Positions 8,889-17,459 of a stretch of 64,000 nucleotides of DNA are shown here, piece after piece; within the stretch, counting starts at the first letter, position 1, and each line of letters begins with the position of its first letter. Source of the DNA: Subtercola vilae (GTDB lineage Bacteria; Actinomycetota; Actinomycetes; Actinomycetales; Microbacteriaceae); NCBI RefSeq assembly GCF_004923255.1, contig NZ_QYRT01000017.1, positions 1 through 64,000 on the forward strand. The letters are read 5' to 3'. Position numbers and translations under genes: made by a program. The notes below the pieces were generated by a model, which saw only the letters and a list, made by a program, of their open reading frames with translations, searched no databases and was not told where the DNA came from.

Positions 8889-9527
8889 CAATGAAGATCG
8901 CTGCGTAGACGGCGTCCAGGGGCCGGCTGGACCACGACGCCATCTCCTCGGACACCTTCTCGGTGATCCTGGAGATGGTTTCCTTGGACACCTGCGCCCC
9001 GTAGATCTGGGCGAAGTGCGCACTGATCTCACCCGTCGTCAAACCATGCGCGTACAACGACAGGACCATCTTATCAACGCCGCCCAGACGGCGTTGATGC
9101 TTCTTCACGATCACCGGGACGAAGGTGCCCTCCCGGTCCCTGGGGACCTCGATCTGTACGTGCCCGGTCCCTTCGGTCAGGACTGTTTTCGGTCGGGACC
9201 CGTTCCGCACATTCGAGGCCTTCCGGCCGGGATCGGCGTGGTGTTTCTCGTGCCCGAGATGCTCGGTCATTTCCTCGTTCAACGCGGTCTCGAGGACCGT
9301 TTTCGTGAACTGCTTCAACAGCCCATCCGGGCCCGTGAGGGACAAGCCCTGCTCGGCCGCCATCCGGACCAACTCCTTCGCTGCGAGCTCCTCCGCAGAG
9401 GGCTCCGGCTTGTTTCTCTTCACAACATCCAGTGTCGTCACCACGGCACCTTCACCGCCAGGCACACGCCCGACGCGTTAGGCCAGAAACACCGAATTCA
9501 GCACAGTCCCGACTCGCACCGCTGCCC

Positions 9528-10421
9528 CTATGGTTGGTGTCGAAGTTTCGTCGGCGGGGCGGGAGCGTCGTAGCTGTGTCCGGTGCTGTCGTTGTCGTTG
9601 TCGTTGTCGCCGAGGATCTTTCGGAGTCGTTCTTGGTTGTGCTCGTGGGATGCGGTTGGCGTAACGCTGTCGTTCCTGACTTGCGGAGCGTCGACGCCCC
9701 GCTGTAGGTCAGGGGCGAGGTTCGGTGAAACTGGCGGCGTGCTGGCGGTAGCGCGCAGTTCGGCGGTCCAGGTGGCGAATCGTTCCTTGATCGCGGCGAG
9801 CTGGGCGGGTTGTACTCCGTAGTCGGCCACGCGCTCGGGGGTCAGTCTCTGGGCCCGCTCGAGTTGGGTGATGAACATCGGGATCCCGAATCCCGCGTCA
9901 CGTTCGCCCGCAGCGTCGACCAGCTGGGCGTCGGTGAATTTGCCGGACATTCTGATGGCGTCGACGTCGAGATAGTCGCGATCCTCGGCGCGACTGTAAA
10001 GGGCGCTGACTTTGTTACCCACGGCGTCGTCGAGACTGAGGACAGCGCCAACGGAGAGGGTGACAGGATCGCCTTCGCGCGAGTCGACGCCCATGTCGAT
10101 TTCCACGAATCGGCCGTCGCTCGTGGTGACGAGCAGCTGCGCGAAGGACTCGACCCGTCGACGCTCATCGACCTGCAGCCCGGTCAAGCGGAGCTCGTTG
10201 ATGACGGTGTCGACGGCGGTAGAGAACCGGGTCGCGTCGACGTCGGACGTAAACAGGTCGACGTCCTGGGTGGGCCGGTCGGTGAGCCCGTGCTCACGGA
10301 TCGCGCCCGAGCCCGCGAGAGCGAACTGTGTGCCCTCGAGCGCGGTCAGCGCGGCACGGGTCACGTCGCGCTGCAGCGCCTCGTCCGGAGCCAGGCCGCC
10401 GGCATCGGCCAGAGCGTTCAC
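9528..10421 (-). CDS. AbiEii/AbiGii-like nucleotidyltransferase (candidate toxin)
   Basis: 297 residues from GTG 10421, which overlaps the TAG of the upstream gene (TAGTG). The nucleotidyltransferase signature is clear: AGSGAIREHG at about 36-45 and the metal-binding D53-V-D55 in PTQDVDLF, with a further acidic EIDMGVD. AbiEii-type proteins are toxins of type IV systems that modify tRNA or inhibit growth; many family members sit on mobile DNA. Here the partner is the coupled upstream gene rather than a classical AbiEi. The C-terminus is a flexible tail with ERLRKIL and an Asp/Asn repeat (four GTCGTT units in the DNA) that resembles the tail of the helicase remnant at 11940. Confidence 0.75.
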   Translation of the reverse strand: MNALADAGGLAPDEALQRDVTRAALTALEGTQFALAGSGAIREHGLTDRPTQDVDLFTSDVDATRFSTAVDTVINELRLTGLQVDERRRVESFAQLLVTTSDGRFVEIDMGVDSREGDPVTLSVGAVLSLDDAVGNKVSALYSRAEDRDYLDVDAIRMSGKFTDAQLVDAAGERDAGFGIPMFITQLERAQRLTPERVADYGVQPAQLAAIKERFATWTAELRATASTPPVSPNLAPDLQRGVDAPQVRNDSVTPTASHEHNQERLRKILGDNDNDNDSTGHSYDAPAPPTKLRHQP

Positions 10422-10825
10422 TACCGGAGTGGCTGCGGCGACGTGCGCGCCGTCAGTTCGGGGAAGCGGCTCTCCCACAGCTGCCGCGCCCGCGGAGGCA
10501 GGTTGAGTTCCGCCCAGACCGAAATCAGAACGTCACGGTTCAGAATCTTCACCTGGTCCTCGACAGTGCCTTCTTGGATCGTGGCCTGGTACGCCTTGGT
10601 GGCTCCCCACAGCGCTGAAAGGTCGACAGCGGGGTTCGGTCCCCAGTAGATCCACGGCGGGAGCCGGAGGGCGCCGGAGGCCGGCCCCCGCAAGTCTTCG
10701 AGCTGCTCGGGGGCGTCGTACGGCTTAACGTCCTGAAAACGAATCCGCTTCGTCGGCGCCGCCGATTTGAGTGATGTCCCAATCACGCCGGTGGACGAGG
10801 GAACAGTTTCGTACGTGAACTCCAC
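10421..10825 (-). CDS. Hypothetical partner of the AbiEii-like protein
   Basis: 134 residues starting at GTG 10825, preceded by AGGAGG at 5-nt spacing. Translation is coupled to the nucleotidyltransferase through a TAGTG overlap. The C-terminal half (QVKILNRDVLISVWAELNLPPRARQLWESRFPEL) looks like a compact helical domain. No winged-helix of the AbiEi antitoxin type is obvious. The tight coupling suggests an antitoxin or regulator role, which is inference only. Confidence 0.65.
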   Translation of the reverse strand: MEFTYETVPSSTGVIGTSLKSAAPTKRIRFQDVKPYDAPEQLEDLRGPASGALRLPPWIYWGPNPAVDLSALWGATKAYQATIQEGTVEDQVKILNRDVLISVWAELNLPPRARQLWESRFPELTARTSPQPLR

Positions 10826-10924
10826 TTCGACCTCCTCACATTTCTGACCCCAGTTTACCGCGGGTGCCCGCCGGCCACTAGAAAGGGGCCCAAGCCGCTG
10901 CACAACACAAATTCTGGGGGCGGC

Positions 10925-11305
10925 TTACCGGTTGTAGGCAAGATCAGCAAAGTGCCGAATAACGGTTTTCACGCCCTCGCAGAGCTCGCCGCTCAGCTCA
11001 TGGCTTCGTGGATCAGAGGAATTGTTGAGCATCCAGCTGTGTGAGATTCCCAGGATCGTCGACGCATCTGCTGGTGATAGCAAGATCACCTCGGCCGCGG
11101 TCATGGCCTCGTAGCGGTCGCGGAATGCTCGATACCACCGCCCATTGTCGAAAAGGAGGTGTCTGACGCCAGACGGGTTGAGGACCATGATTGCGCCGGG
11201 CCAGTCTCCGAAGCCTTTGCCAGGCATCCAGGGGTCTTCTTGAGCCTGAATCCAGAGGTTTCCATATTTGTCTTCGAGAGGTTTCCATTCCTCGCAGATA
11301 TGCAT
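10925..11305 (-). CDS. Hypothetical protein, 126 aa
   Basis: ATG 11305 with AGAGGGG upstream at good spacing. The sequence is tryptophan-rich at the N-terminus (CEEWKPLEDKYGNLWIQAQEDPW..GDWPGAIMVL) and helical at the C-terminus. No family recognised; no membrane segment. It is co-oriented with the AbiEii-like pair, 99 bp upstream of it. Confidence 0.6.
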   Translation of the reverse strand: MHICEEWKPLEDKYGNLWIQAQEDPWMPGKGFGDWPGAIMVLNPSGVRHLLFDNGRWYRAFRDRYEAMTAAEVILLSPADASTILGISHSWMLNNSSDPRSHELSGELCEGVKTVIRHFADLAYNR

Positions 11306-11414
11306 CTCTGCCCCTCTCTGTCCGCATCGTATCTCCGGGCCCGCTCGGCGCCGGGACTCTGTTCAGCCGGCGAACGGGAGTCGGCCGCAGATATTTTGAG
11401 GGCGCGAAACGTTC

Positions 11415-11855
11415 TCAGCAGGCAATCGCACGCGGGGTTTGTAACACTTCAATGGCACGTAACAACAAGTCCGGTTCGTTGCGCACAGCTTCGACCTTGG
11501 CCAGCAGCTCACGCGCGTCTTTCGAGGGTTCCTGACCGTTCGGGCCCTCGGTGGGCACGTCGCCGAGCACCCAGACGGGACCGGAGAACGCGAAATTTCG
11601 TGCACCAGGCAAGCGCCGCAACACCGCATACGCCTCACCACGAAGAACGGAGATCCGCCACTCGCTGAAGGCATCGTTGCCGAGCTCGGGTTCTGACAGA
11701 CGAAAGCCGTCAGCCACGTCCCAGCCACCAACATCTCCCGGTATACCCCATCGACCGGCCCGGTCTGGATGCTCGGCCAGGTAGGCCAGCGAACTTTCAT
11801 AGACTCGGACACCGGGGGGCTGTTCATTCAAGAACCGTGCTGACGACATACCCAC
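11415..11855 (-). CDS. Hypothetical protein, 146 aa
   Basis: Starts at GTG 11855 or ATG 11849; neither has a strong ribosome site. The protein is acidic and soluble, with segments such as YLAEHPDRAGRWGIPGDVGGWDV and GARNFAFSGPVWVLGD. Coding character is good but the family is unknown. It belongs to a run of minus-strand plasmid-like genes. Confidence 0.55.
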   Translation of the reverse strand: MGMSSARFLNEQPPGVRVYESSLAYLAEHPDRAGRWGIPGDVGGWDVADGFRLSEPELGNDAFSEWRISVLRGEAYAVLRRLPGARNFAFSGPVWVLGDVPTEGPNGQEPSKDARELLAKVEAVRNEPDLLLRAIEVLQTPRAIAC

Positions 11856-11939
11856 ATCATTTCAGACCGCCGCGGCGGAATCGAGAGCCAGATGAGGCCG
11901 CCAAGCCGTGTGCGTCGCGATTCGGCGGCGTCATTTTGT

Positions 11940-12949
11940 TCAGATCCGGTTTCGAAGGGTGGTTGTTGGATACGGGTCGCGATCGTGGGTGTCACGGGGA
12001 TCGGGGTTGCCGTTGAGGATCTTCCGGAGCCTTTCGGCGGTCTGCTCGGTTCCCGTCGACGCCGTCGGTGTCGGGGTGCTGACGGGTTGAGTGTGGCCTG
12101 GTTCTGATGGGGCGCTGTCGTCGAGCATTTCTGCGGCCAGAGCGGTGTTCACGGCGTTGAGCCGGGTTTCCGCGTGCCGGAGCTCGTCGACGTGTTGAAG
12201 GACTGACCGAGCCTGGCCTCGGCCTCCCGGATAGCGGTTTGGGCTTCCTGCTTGGCCTGCTCGACTGTCTCGATGCTGCGCGGGATCCCGGTCGCGCGAT
12301 GTTCGAGCTGGCGGATCAGGCCGGCGCCGCCCTCGAGGAACGAGTCACGGCCGAGCTGGATGCTGCTGTGTGGAATATCGCGCAGGGTGAGCGTAATGAA
12401 GGGCTGCTGGTTCAGGCCCGGCGCGGCGCCGGCATCGATGGTGTGACCGGCGATCTCACCGAGGGTGCCGAGTCTGCGGTTCTCGTATGCCGAAAGCCAC
12501 TTCGCTCCCGAGTTCGCGGCCCACTCGGTGAGAGCCTGGCCAGCTTCCGCGCGGGTGGTGTACCTGTTGTTCCCGACGGTCATAACGAAGTTGTCGCCAC
12601 TGACGTCGGTGGTGCGGGGCAGCGCCTGGCGCAGCAGATACAGTTCGTTCTCGGCGTTATCGATGCGAGAAGATGCTTGCTGGCGGGTAGCGGCAAGCAC
12701 GGTCTGGGCCCGGTGATGCGCCCGCTCGAGGCGTTGCAGACGCTGATAGTCGTTATCGGCCTCGGCCTTTTCCAACAGGAGCAGGTTACCGGAGGTAATT
12801 GCTTTCATCTCCGCCGCCCCTAACGCGGCGTCCCCGATGCCCTCGATCTCGCGGGAATCGAGCTTTCCGCGAAGGATCTGGTTGATGAACTTGGCTTTCC
12901 GTTCCACGGTTTGCCGCATATAGGTATCGAACGATGGTTCGGTGGCGGA
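11940..12949 (-). pseudogene. C-terminal remnant of a plasmid helicase/methylase-type protein, frameshifted
   Basis: The segment around 12919 reads FDTYMRQTVERKAKFINQ, then LRGKLDSREIEGIGDAALGAAEMKA, which is the C-terminal region of large SNF2-like helicase (often helicase-methylase) proteins of actinobacterial plasmids and ICEs. The helicase motor itself is missing: upstream the frame runs into the start of the oppositely oriented gene at 13003. A one-base frameshift near 12204 separates LGQSF from the continuation HVDELRHAETRLNAVNTALAAEMLDD. The tail ends with PTAS, ERLRKIL and a charged segment shared with the AbiEii-like protein. Truncation and frameshift indicate a remnant. Confidence 0.65.
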
Positions 12950-13002
12950 ATCAACCAGTGAACCGATGAAATAGTTTTTGTCGGCTCGGTAGTCTGGTCT
13001 GT

Positions 13003-14466
13003 ATGGTGGATGCGTTTGATGATCCCGAGGTGAAACGGCTGATGGCCGAGCTCGGTGTTGTGCACCGCCCGGGCCTTGCTGCGGAGTTGATGGAAGAGAT
13101 CGGGCCGTTACTTGCCGAGGACGGTTTCGATGTCAACAACCTCGAAGCCCCTGACCTTGACACCCTGAACGCGGCGATCGGCCGGGCTGTGGAACGGCGA
13201 AACTTCGAACGCTTCGTGCCCGTCGATAACTCACGGCAACAAGCACTCCGGATCCTCCGCCTTGTGGCGGAGGCGATCGGTGACGGCAACACCCCAGCCG
13301 CTCGAACTCTTATCGCCGGGCTCGAACCCGAACCGGCCGGGGACAAACCATCGATCGCACACGTCATCGGTGTCAGCCTCGGCCTTCTGGATACCTGGCA
13401 CACGACCCCGGCACTGCACGCGACGCTTCGTGGCACGAGGGTTCCGGTGTGGGACAAACCTGCCCGGACCGCGGCGGCTGATGTGCTCGCGCTGGCAGGG
13501 AAGGGGCGGGCGTTTGATTCCATCTCGGGGTTACACCGAAGGCACACCGGACTGATGATCCTCACCGGCGGTATCCTCGCCGTCGCAGGCACCCTACAAG
13601 CCTGGGCAACCCACGAGCGCACCACCGTCCGTGAACTCACCCGGGCAGTGCTGCCCGACAGCACGAGCACCCAAGACGCAGCCCCCGCCGAACAGGGCAG
13701 CCCCGCCCAATCCGTCGTGCCGAATCGGGTGCTGACGATTCCCGAGGAGCTTGAAAGCATGATGCGACCCGACGCGCTCGCCTCGTTTCGAAGTCAGGTG
13801 CGGCAGGCTCACCTTGATGAACCCGTCACGGTCAGCATCACCGCGAAGGCCAGGTTCGTGCTGCCGTACCAGTGGCTGCTTGACCAGGTCGGAGGCGGTG
13901 GCATCCGGCTGACCGCGGCAGGGTATCTCCCGCCCGCGGTCGTCGCATCAGCGATGGAAGAACTGGGCTGGCAGAAAGACTGGGTCGGGAAAGGGAACCG
14001 TGAAGACCTGACTATGCCGGTCCTTTATCACCGGGAAAGCATGATGGCGATGAAGCTACTGCACCGCCGGAAAGGTGTCCTGCTCCCAACACCGGTTGGC
14101 CGGCGTCTGACCGGTGACCCGGCAGGCCTCTGGAACTTCCTCGCACGTTCGATGCTGGTACGGCCGACCGAGGTCGAGGCGCGGGCGACGGAGTTCTTCC
14201 TCCTCGCTGTAGCGGCCCGGTCTTCGCAATCGCATAACGAGTACTCGGCCGCGGTAGCGGCAGGGCTGTACTCGATTGGTTGGGCAGACCCCTCCGGCAG
14301 ACAGATCAGACCCGATCAGGCCTTCACCTTGTTCGCAGATACCTGGCGGACCCTCCGCCGGTTAGGCGCGTTCGAAGACGACCGCGAATACGGGGTCCGG
14401 GGCACTGTGAAACCGGTCGGTGCCGCGTTCGCCCGATACACCCTCACCCAGCCACCGAAACCCTAA
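13003..14466 (+). CDS. Hypothetical protein, 487 aa
   Basis: A long intact frame opposite in direction to its neighbours. The N-terminal part (FDDPEVKRLMAELGVVHRPGLAAELMEEIGPLLAEDG) is helical; a middle segment has one hydrophobic stretch (GLMILTGGILAVAGTLQAWA). The C-terminal half contains RFVLPYQWLLDQVGGGGIRLTAAGYLPPAVV and a winged-helix-like region ending in RTLRRLGAFEDDREYGVRGTVKPVG. Similar proteins occur widely in actinobacteria, but I cannot name the family. No convincing Shine-Dalgarno precedes the ATG. It overlies the lost 5' part of the helicase remnant, suggesting a recombination junction near 12950-13003. Confidence 0.7.
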   Translation: MVDAFDDPEVKRLMAELGVVHRPGLAAELMEEIGPLLAEDGFDVNNLEAPDLDTLNAAIGRAVERRNFERFVPVDNSRQQALRILRLVAEAIGDGNTPAARTLIAGLEPEPAGDKPSIAHVIGVSLGLLDTWHTTPALHATLRGTRVPVWDKPARTAAADVLALAGKGRAFDSISGLHRRHTGLMILTGGILAVAGTLQAWATHERTTVRELTRAVLPDSTSTQDAAPAEQGSPAQSVVPNRVLTIPEELESMMRPDALASFRSQVRQAHLDEPVTVSITAKARFVLPYQWLLDQVGGGGIRLTAAGYLPPAVVASAMEELGWQKDWVGKGNREDLTMPVLYHRESMMAMKLLHRRKGVLLPTPVGRRLTGDPAGLWNFLARSMLVRPTEVEARATEFFLLAVAARSSQSHNEYSAAVAAGLYSIGWADPSGRQIRPDQAFTLFADTWRTLRRLGAFEDDREYGVRGTVKPVGAAFARYTLTQPPKP

Positions 14467-14565
14467 CCGATCCGAGGGTGCCCGGGTGGTTGTACGCCGC
14501 CGGTGCGGAGGAGGGTCTTGAAGCCAAGACCAGTTCCGGACCGGTCACCGCAGAGTGGACGACTT

Positions 14566-14886
14566 TTATAGTTCGGTCCATGGCGTGTTCTGTACGGCGG
14601 GTTGCCACACCCATGCCTCCTGCCGGACCTGCTCAGCGTTCACCCAACGTACTCTCACCGCAGTGGGCGTCCATGCCAGGACGTAAACGTTCACCTTCAT
14701 CGCTCGGCCGGAGTACCGAACCCACGCCCGTGCCTTTTTCGGCTTCGGGTCGTACGTGACGAGCTCGTTCTCCAAATCCAACTCGAACATCGTGAGGCTG
14801 TCGGGCTCACCGACCATGTCGCGGAGGTTCTTCTTCTGAAGCGAGCGTCGCTCGATCGAGCTTGCGTAGCGCCGGTTCGAAGTCAC
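14566..14886 (-). CDS. Hypothetical protein, 106 aa
   Basis: Starts at GTG 14886; a shorter start at an internal Met is possible. Basic and beta-rich, with WVRYSGRAMKVNVYVLAWTPTAVRVRWV followed by two tryptophans near the end. Soluble; no recognised family. It converges on the 487-residue gene with a 99-bp gap. Confidence 0.5.
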   Translation of the reverse strand: MTSNRRYASSIERRSLQKKNLRDMVGEPDSLTMFELDLENELVTYDPKPKKARAWVRYSGRAMKVNVYVLAWTPTAVRVRWVNAEQVRQEAWVWQPAVQNTPWTEL

Positions 14887-14961
14887 GACTCAACACACGC
14901 TCATGGCGCCGGCAGTGGAAAGGCGTGGACAACGTGCAGCTGATGGTGGGACTCTTTGCTC

Positions 14962-15189
14962 ATGAGCAAACCACGGAGCCTCGCCAAGACAGCGGTTGCC
15001 GCGAACGTCATGGTCTGGTTCGGGGCGGCCGCGTTCATCTTCGCTCTCGCGGGCGAACAAACCTGGTCGGCGTTTCACGGCCAGTGGCACAACATTCTCG
15101 GCTGGGCACTCATATGCGGCGTAGGAGCTGCGATCAGCATCGTTGGAATCATCGAAATCCGTCGCCTCCGCGCTCGGCTTCCCCGCTGA
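14962..15189 (+). CDS. Small two-pass membrane protein
   Basis: 75 residues from ATG 14962 (MSKPRSLAKTAVA); a TTG six bases upstream is less likely. Two hydrophobic segments, AANVMVWFGAAAFIFAL and LGWALICGVGAAISIVGII, are separated by a short charged loop, and the C-terminus is basic (RRLRARLPR). Function unknown. Confidence 0.6.
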   Translation: MSKPRSLAKTAVAANVMVWFGAAAFIFALAGEQTWSAFHGQWHNILGWALICGVGAAISIVGIIEIRRLRARLPR

Positions 15190-15257
15190 CCGAGCCAGGC
15201 CAGCCCACGCAAGACCGTGTCCGGTTGCTCGCCAACGTGATACACCCCATCCACAGA

Positions 15258-15279
15258 GACTCGAACATATGTTCGAGTC
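15258..15279. promoter_or_regulatory. LexA/SOS box
   Basis: A perfect 22-bp palindrome, half-site GACTCGAACAT. Its core TCGAAC-atat-GTTCGA matches the Gram-positive/actinobacterial LexA operator. It lies between the 3' ends of two convergent genes, with an AACAAT -10-like sequence just to its right. No intact gene follows in either direction, so the target is unclear. Confidence 0.75.
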
Positions 15280-15401
15280 AACAATAGCTGCGGGGATGAA
15301 GCGTGGCCAGTGTGGCACGAGTCTGGCCGAGGGTGCGATGGTGGGGGAGTCTGAGGGGGATCCCGCTCAGGGCCGGCCCCGGAAGGGCCGGCCGCACCGT
15401 A

Positions 15402-15845
15402 TCAGGGGGTCAAGGTTGTGGTGGCTGTGACGTCATCGAGATCGCCTTCCCAGAAGTAATCGAGCGCGGCATTGATCATGCTGCGGGTCACAACGTCAAC
15501 GTTGATACCGTGCGCGGCACGCTCCGGGAAGGACAGCGTCACGGTCAGACTCCGGGTCGGCAGAGCACGATCAATGCCGTCGCCGATGTTCCGGTCGGTG
15601 AGGGCGTATTGGTAGGTCCAGGCGATTGCGACGGCACCGTCTGGGCCGTCACCGTCCCGATCATAGGCAGCCCGGTGTTCGTCCTGGACGGGGTGCGGCT
15701 GGCGAGTGCAGCGCCATTCAGCGCCTTGCACATCGATCGTGGTGCGCCCGCACTCGGCGCCGGTAGGGCTGAGGTCAGCGGGTGGGGCGTCTGGGTCGAT
15801 CTGGTGCGGTTCGAGGGCATCGGGCCGCTGGTACGTGATAATCAT
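15402..15845 (-). CDS. Hypothetical protein, 147 aa
   Basis: ATG 15845 with GGAGA at 4-nt spacing. The N-terminal half is acidic and Pro-rich, with cysteines in GAECGRTT and EWRCTRQ and His pairs (HPVQDEHR) that might bind metal. The C-terminal half is soluble (ALPTRSLTVTLSFPERAAHGINVDV). It lies 58 bp downstream of the ArdC-like gene and is probably in the same transcript. Function unknown. Confidence 0.55.
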   Translation of the reverse strand: MIITYQRPDALEPHQIDPDAPPADLSPTGAECGRTTIDVQGAEWRCTRQPHPVQDEHRAAYDRDGDGPDGAVAIAWTYQYALTDRNIGDGIDRALPTRSLTVTLSFPERAAHGINVDVVTRSMINAALDYFWEGDLDDVTATTTLTP

Positions 15846-15903
15846 GGTGTCTCCTTCAAAAGTTCGGGGAGGGGTGGGCCTGTTCTCACCCCTCCCAGGA
15901 GTG

Positions 15904-16827
15904 CTACTCGGCGGCGTCTTCGGCGCTATTGTCGGCGGCGCTGTCGTTTTCGGTGTCGAGGATCGCGGCGATCTGGTGCGCGGTGCGGAGTACCCGGGCG
16001 GCTGCGGATTTGATCATGTCGGTGTTGGCGTCAGCCCAACCGGCGATGTAGCCGATGCTGTACGCGCTGGTATCGAACCCGACAAGGCCTGCGACGACGT
16101 ATGCGACGCTCTCCGCCTCGGTCTCCATCAGGCCCCGGTGCTCGGCGTACTCGGCTGGATCGCCAGTGTGGTCCATCAGGATGTGGGCGGTCTCGTGGAT
16201 CAGGGTCTTGGCCCTGTGTTCGGTGCTGAGATTCACGTCCAGAACTACACTCATTTCCGCAGCGTCCGCGTACCCGTTCATCGTCCCGGGCAGAGAGCGG
16301 TATGAGACCGTCCACCCGTCGCTGATCAGGTGCGCGGTCAGCGCGGTGGTGACGCCGAAGTCTGCCGTGCCGGTGAGCTGCTCGGTGAGCGCGGTCGCAT
16401 CCGGTGCGCCTTCGGCGGGGTCGGTCTGGCTGATGTCGAACACCGACAGGATCGGGAACCGGGCAACCCGCTTTTCCTGGGCTTCACCGTTGTCGTCATC
16501 TTCAGTGATCTTCTTCGTGGAGTACCCGAAGATCCGGATCCCGGTTTCACCTTTCCGGACCTGACGGCCAAGGGTCTGCCATTTCCGGAACCCGGCGACC
16601 CGGGACGCTTCGGGCTTCTGCGCCAAGATCAGCAACAAATTGTTCAGCGAGTAAGTATGAAACGCGGTCGCGAAGTCCAGAAACGCGGCCCACCGTTCGG
16701 TGTTACGCAGCTGCTCGACCTGGTCACTGATCGACGCGTGTAACGCTTCGGCTTGCGCTTTCTTCTCTTCAATACTTTTGGCAGGCTTACCGGCCGTGTC
16801 CTTGGTGCTGCGTGTGGTGGTGGTCAT
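15904..16827 (-). CDS. ArdC-like antirestriction/metallopeptidase protein
   Basis: 307 residues from ATG 16827, preceded by GGGGGAAGAGAAG; an in-frame upstream extension reads as noncoding. The N-terminal ArdC domain (about 30-130) has the ssDNA-binding hallmarks SLNNLLLILAQKPEASRV, FRKWQTLGRQVRKGE and GIRIFGY. The C-terminal part is an ImmA/IrrE-like zinc peptidase with HETAH at 211-215 and a downstream ETEAESVAY that supplies the third ligand. Such proteins protect incoming plasmid DNA from restriction or act as proteases on entry. This supports a conjugative origin for the region. Confidence 0.85.
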   Translation of the reverse strand: MTTTTRSTKDTAGKPAKSIEEKKAQAEALHASISDQVEQLRNTERWAAFLDFATAFHTYSLNNLLLILAQKPEASRVAGFRKWQTLGRQVRKGETGIRIFGYSTKKITEDDDNGEAQEKRVARFPILSVFDISQTDPAEGAPDATALTEQLTGTADFGVTTALTAHLISDGWTVSYRSLPGTMNGYADAAEMSVVLDVNLSTEHRAKTLIHETAHILMDHTGDPAEYAEHRGLMETEAESVAYVVAGLVGFDTSAYSIGYIAGWADANTDMIKSAAARVLRTAHQIAAILDTENDSAADNSAEDAAE

Positions 16828-17036
16828 CTTCTCTTCCCCCTTCGTTGTTTTTGCAGTGAAGGCACGAAGTGTCGAGCAGGACGGGCGGGAGCTGTGCAAC
16901 CCGCAGGGCGGTGGCGGAGAGAAGTTCGGCCGAGATAAGGGAACGCCAGTGACCGCGGCCGCGCTTGTCGGGGGAACCGGTGGCGAAGCCACTTGAACTG
17001 CTCCCGAACGGACGTACGATGCCGCCAGGCTTCACG

Positions 17037-17066
17037 TCAAAAACAAACAAAAGGCCCGTCAGGGCC
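17037..17066 (-). terminator. Intrinsic terminator, minus direction
   Basis: Reading the minus strand, GGCCC-tgac-GGGCC forms a 5-bp GC stem with a 4-base loop, followed directly by TTTTGTTTGTTTTT. No annotated gene points into it from the right, so it may end an uncharacterised transcript from 17067-17540. Confidence 0.7.
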
Positions 17067-17190
17067 AGACAGCGCCGCGAAGCGGCTCCCATCAGGAGCA
17101 CTGCGACGCCGCGGTTCGCCGGGAGCCTCACCACGGAGTCGCGTCCGCCTCCGTCGGCCGCCCACTAGAGCCTCGCCGAAGAGTGAAGGG

Positions 17191-17239
17191 GGCCTAGAAG
17201 GAGTTGCCCGTAACATCCTCATCCGGGCCCCAACTGCAG
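17191..17239 (+). repeat. 49-bp direct repeat, copy 1
   Basis: Matches 17411-17459 at 37 of 49 positions without gaps (shared blocks GGAGTT, CCGT, ATCCTC/ACCTCC and GGCCCC.ACT.CAG). Confidence 0.75.
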
Positions 17240-17387
17240 CGCCAAAACGATGAGGAATGGGGGACGTAAATCGTTGCCCGCCTCGCGGCGGATCTTCGTG
17301 CAGAGTTCCCTTCGATCAAGGGGTTCTCGAGATCGAATCTGTTCTACATGCGCGCTCTCGCGAAGGCCTGACCCGACCGGGAGCAAA

Positions 17388-17410
17388 TAGTCCAGCAGGC
17401 TGCTGGACTA
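17388..17410. repeat. 23-bp hairpin
   Basis: TAGTCCAGCAG and its exact complement CTGCTGGACTA flank a single G. It ends immediately before the second 49-bp repeat and has no T-tract, so it is more likely an operator or RNA stem than a terminator. Confidence 0.75.
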
Positions 17411-17459
17411 GGCCCGGAGGGAGTTATCCGTCACCTCCTGATCGAGGCCCCGACTACAG
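17411..17459 (+). repeat. 49-bp direct repeat, copy 2
   Basis: Second copy of the 17191-17239 repeat, starting right after the hairpin. Confidence 0.75.

Larger units (their letters stand above)
8073..9465 (-). pseudogene. IS256-family transposase interrupted by three hairpin inserts
   Basis: The N-terminal part is typical (LETALNEEMTEHLGHEKH, RNGSRPKTVLTEGTG, MVLSLYAHGLTTGEISAHF) up to VYAAIFI. Then a 30-bp hairpin replaces two bases at 8859-8888, a 32-bp hairpin sits at 8790-8821 and a third at 8201-8232, each shifting frame. Outside them the IS256 sequence is intact: VVKIRDGQVA, then EGEKDILGLWAGTGGEGAKFW, ICSTNAIESLN with the catalytic Glu region, and ALNAFAITFADRWPAAETY at the end. The DDE enzyme would not be made as a continuous protein, yet the target duplication is perfect, so either movement preceded the inserts, a transposase acted in trans, or the inserts are tolerated. 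Confidence 0.9.
8036..9510 (-). mobile_element. IS256-family insertion sequence with interrupted transposase
   Basis: 1475 bp. The ends are inverted repeats, GGGTCTGTAACG..TTTGGTGTTTCCGGC at 8036 and the complementary GGGACTGTGCTG..TTCGGTGTTTCTGGC at 9510. An 8-bp direct repeat GACTCGCA flanks it at 8028-8035 and 9511-9518, as expected for IS256. The insertion lies just beyond the 3' end of the nucleotidyltransferase gene and does not disrupt it. Confidence 0.9.

Noticed and set aside
15296-15430. A 44-codon plus-strand frame after the LexA box as its SOS-regulated gene
   Set aside because: It is Arg/Gly/Pro-rich, has no good ribosome site, and its end overlaps the 3' end of the opposing gene; coding is not supported.
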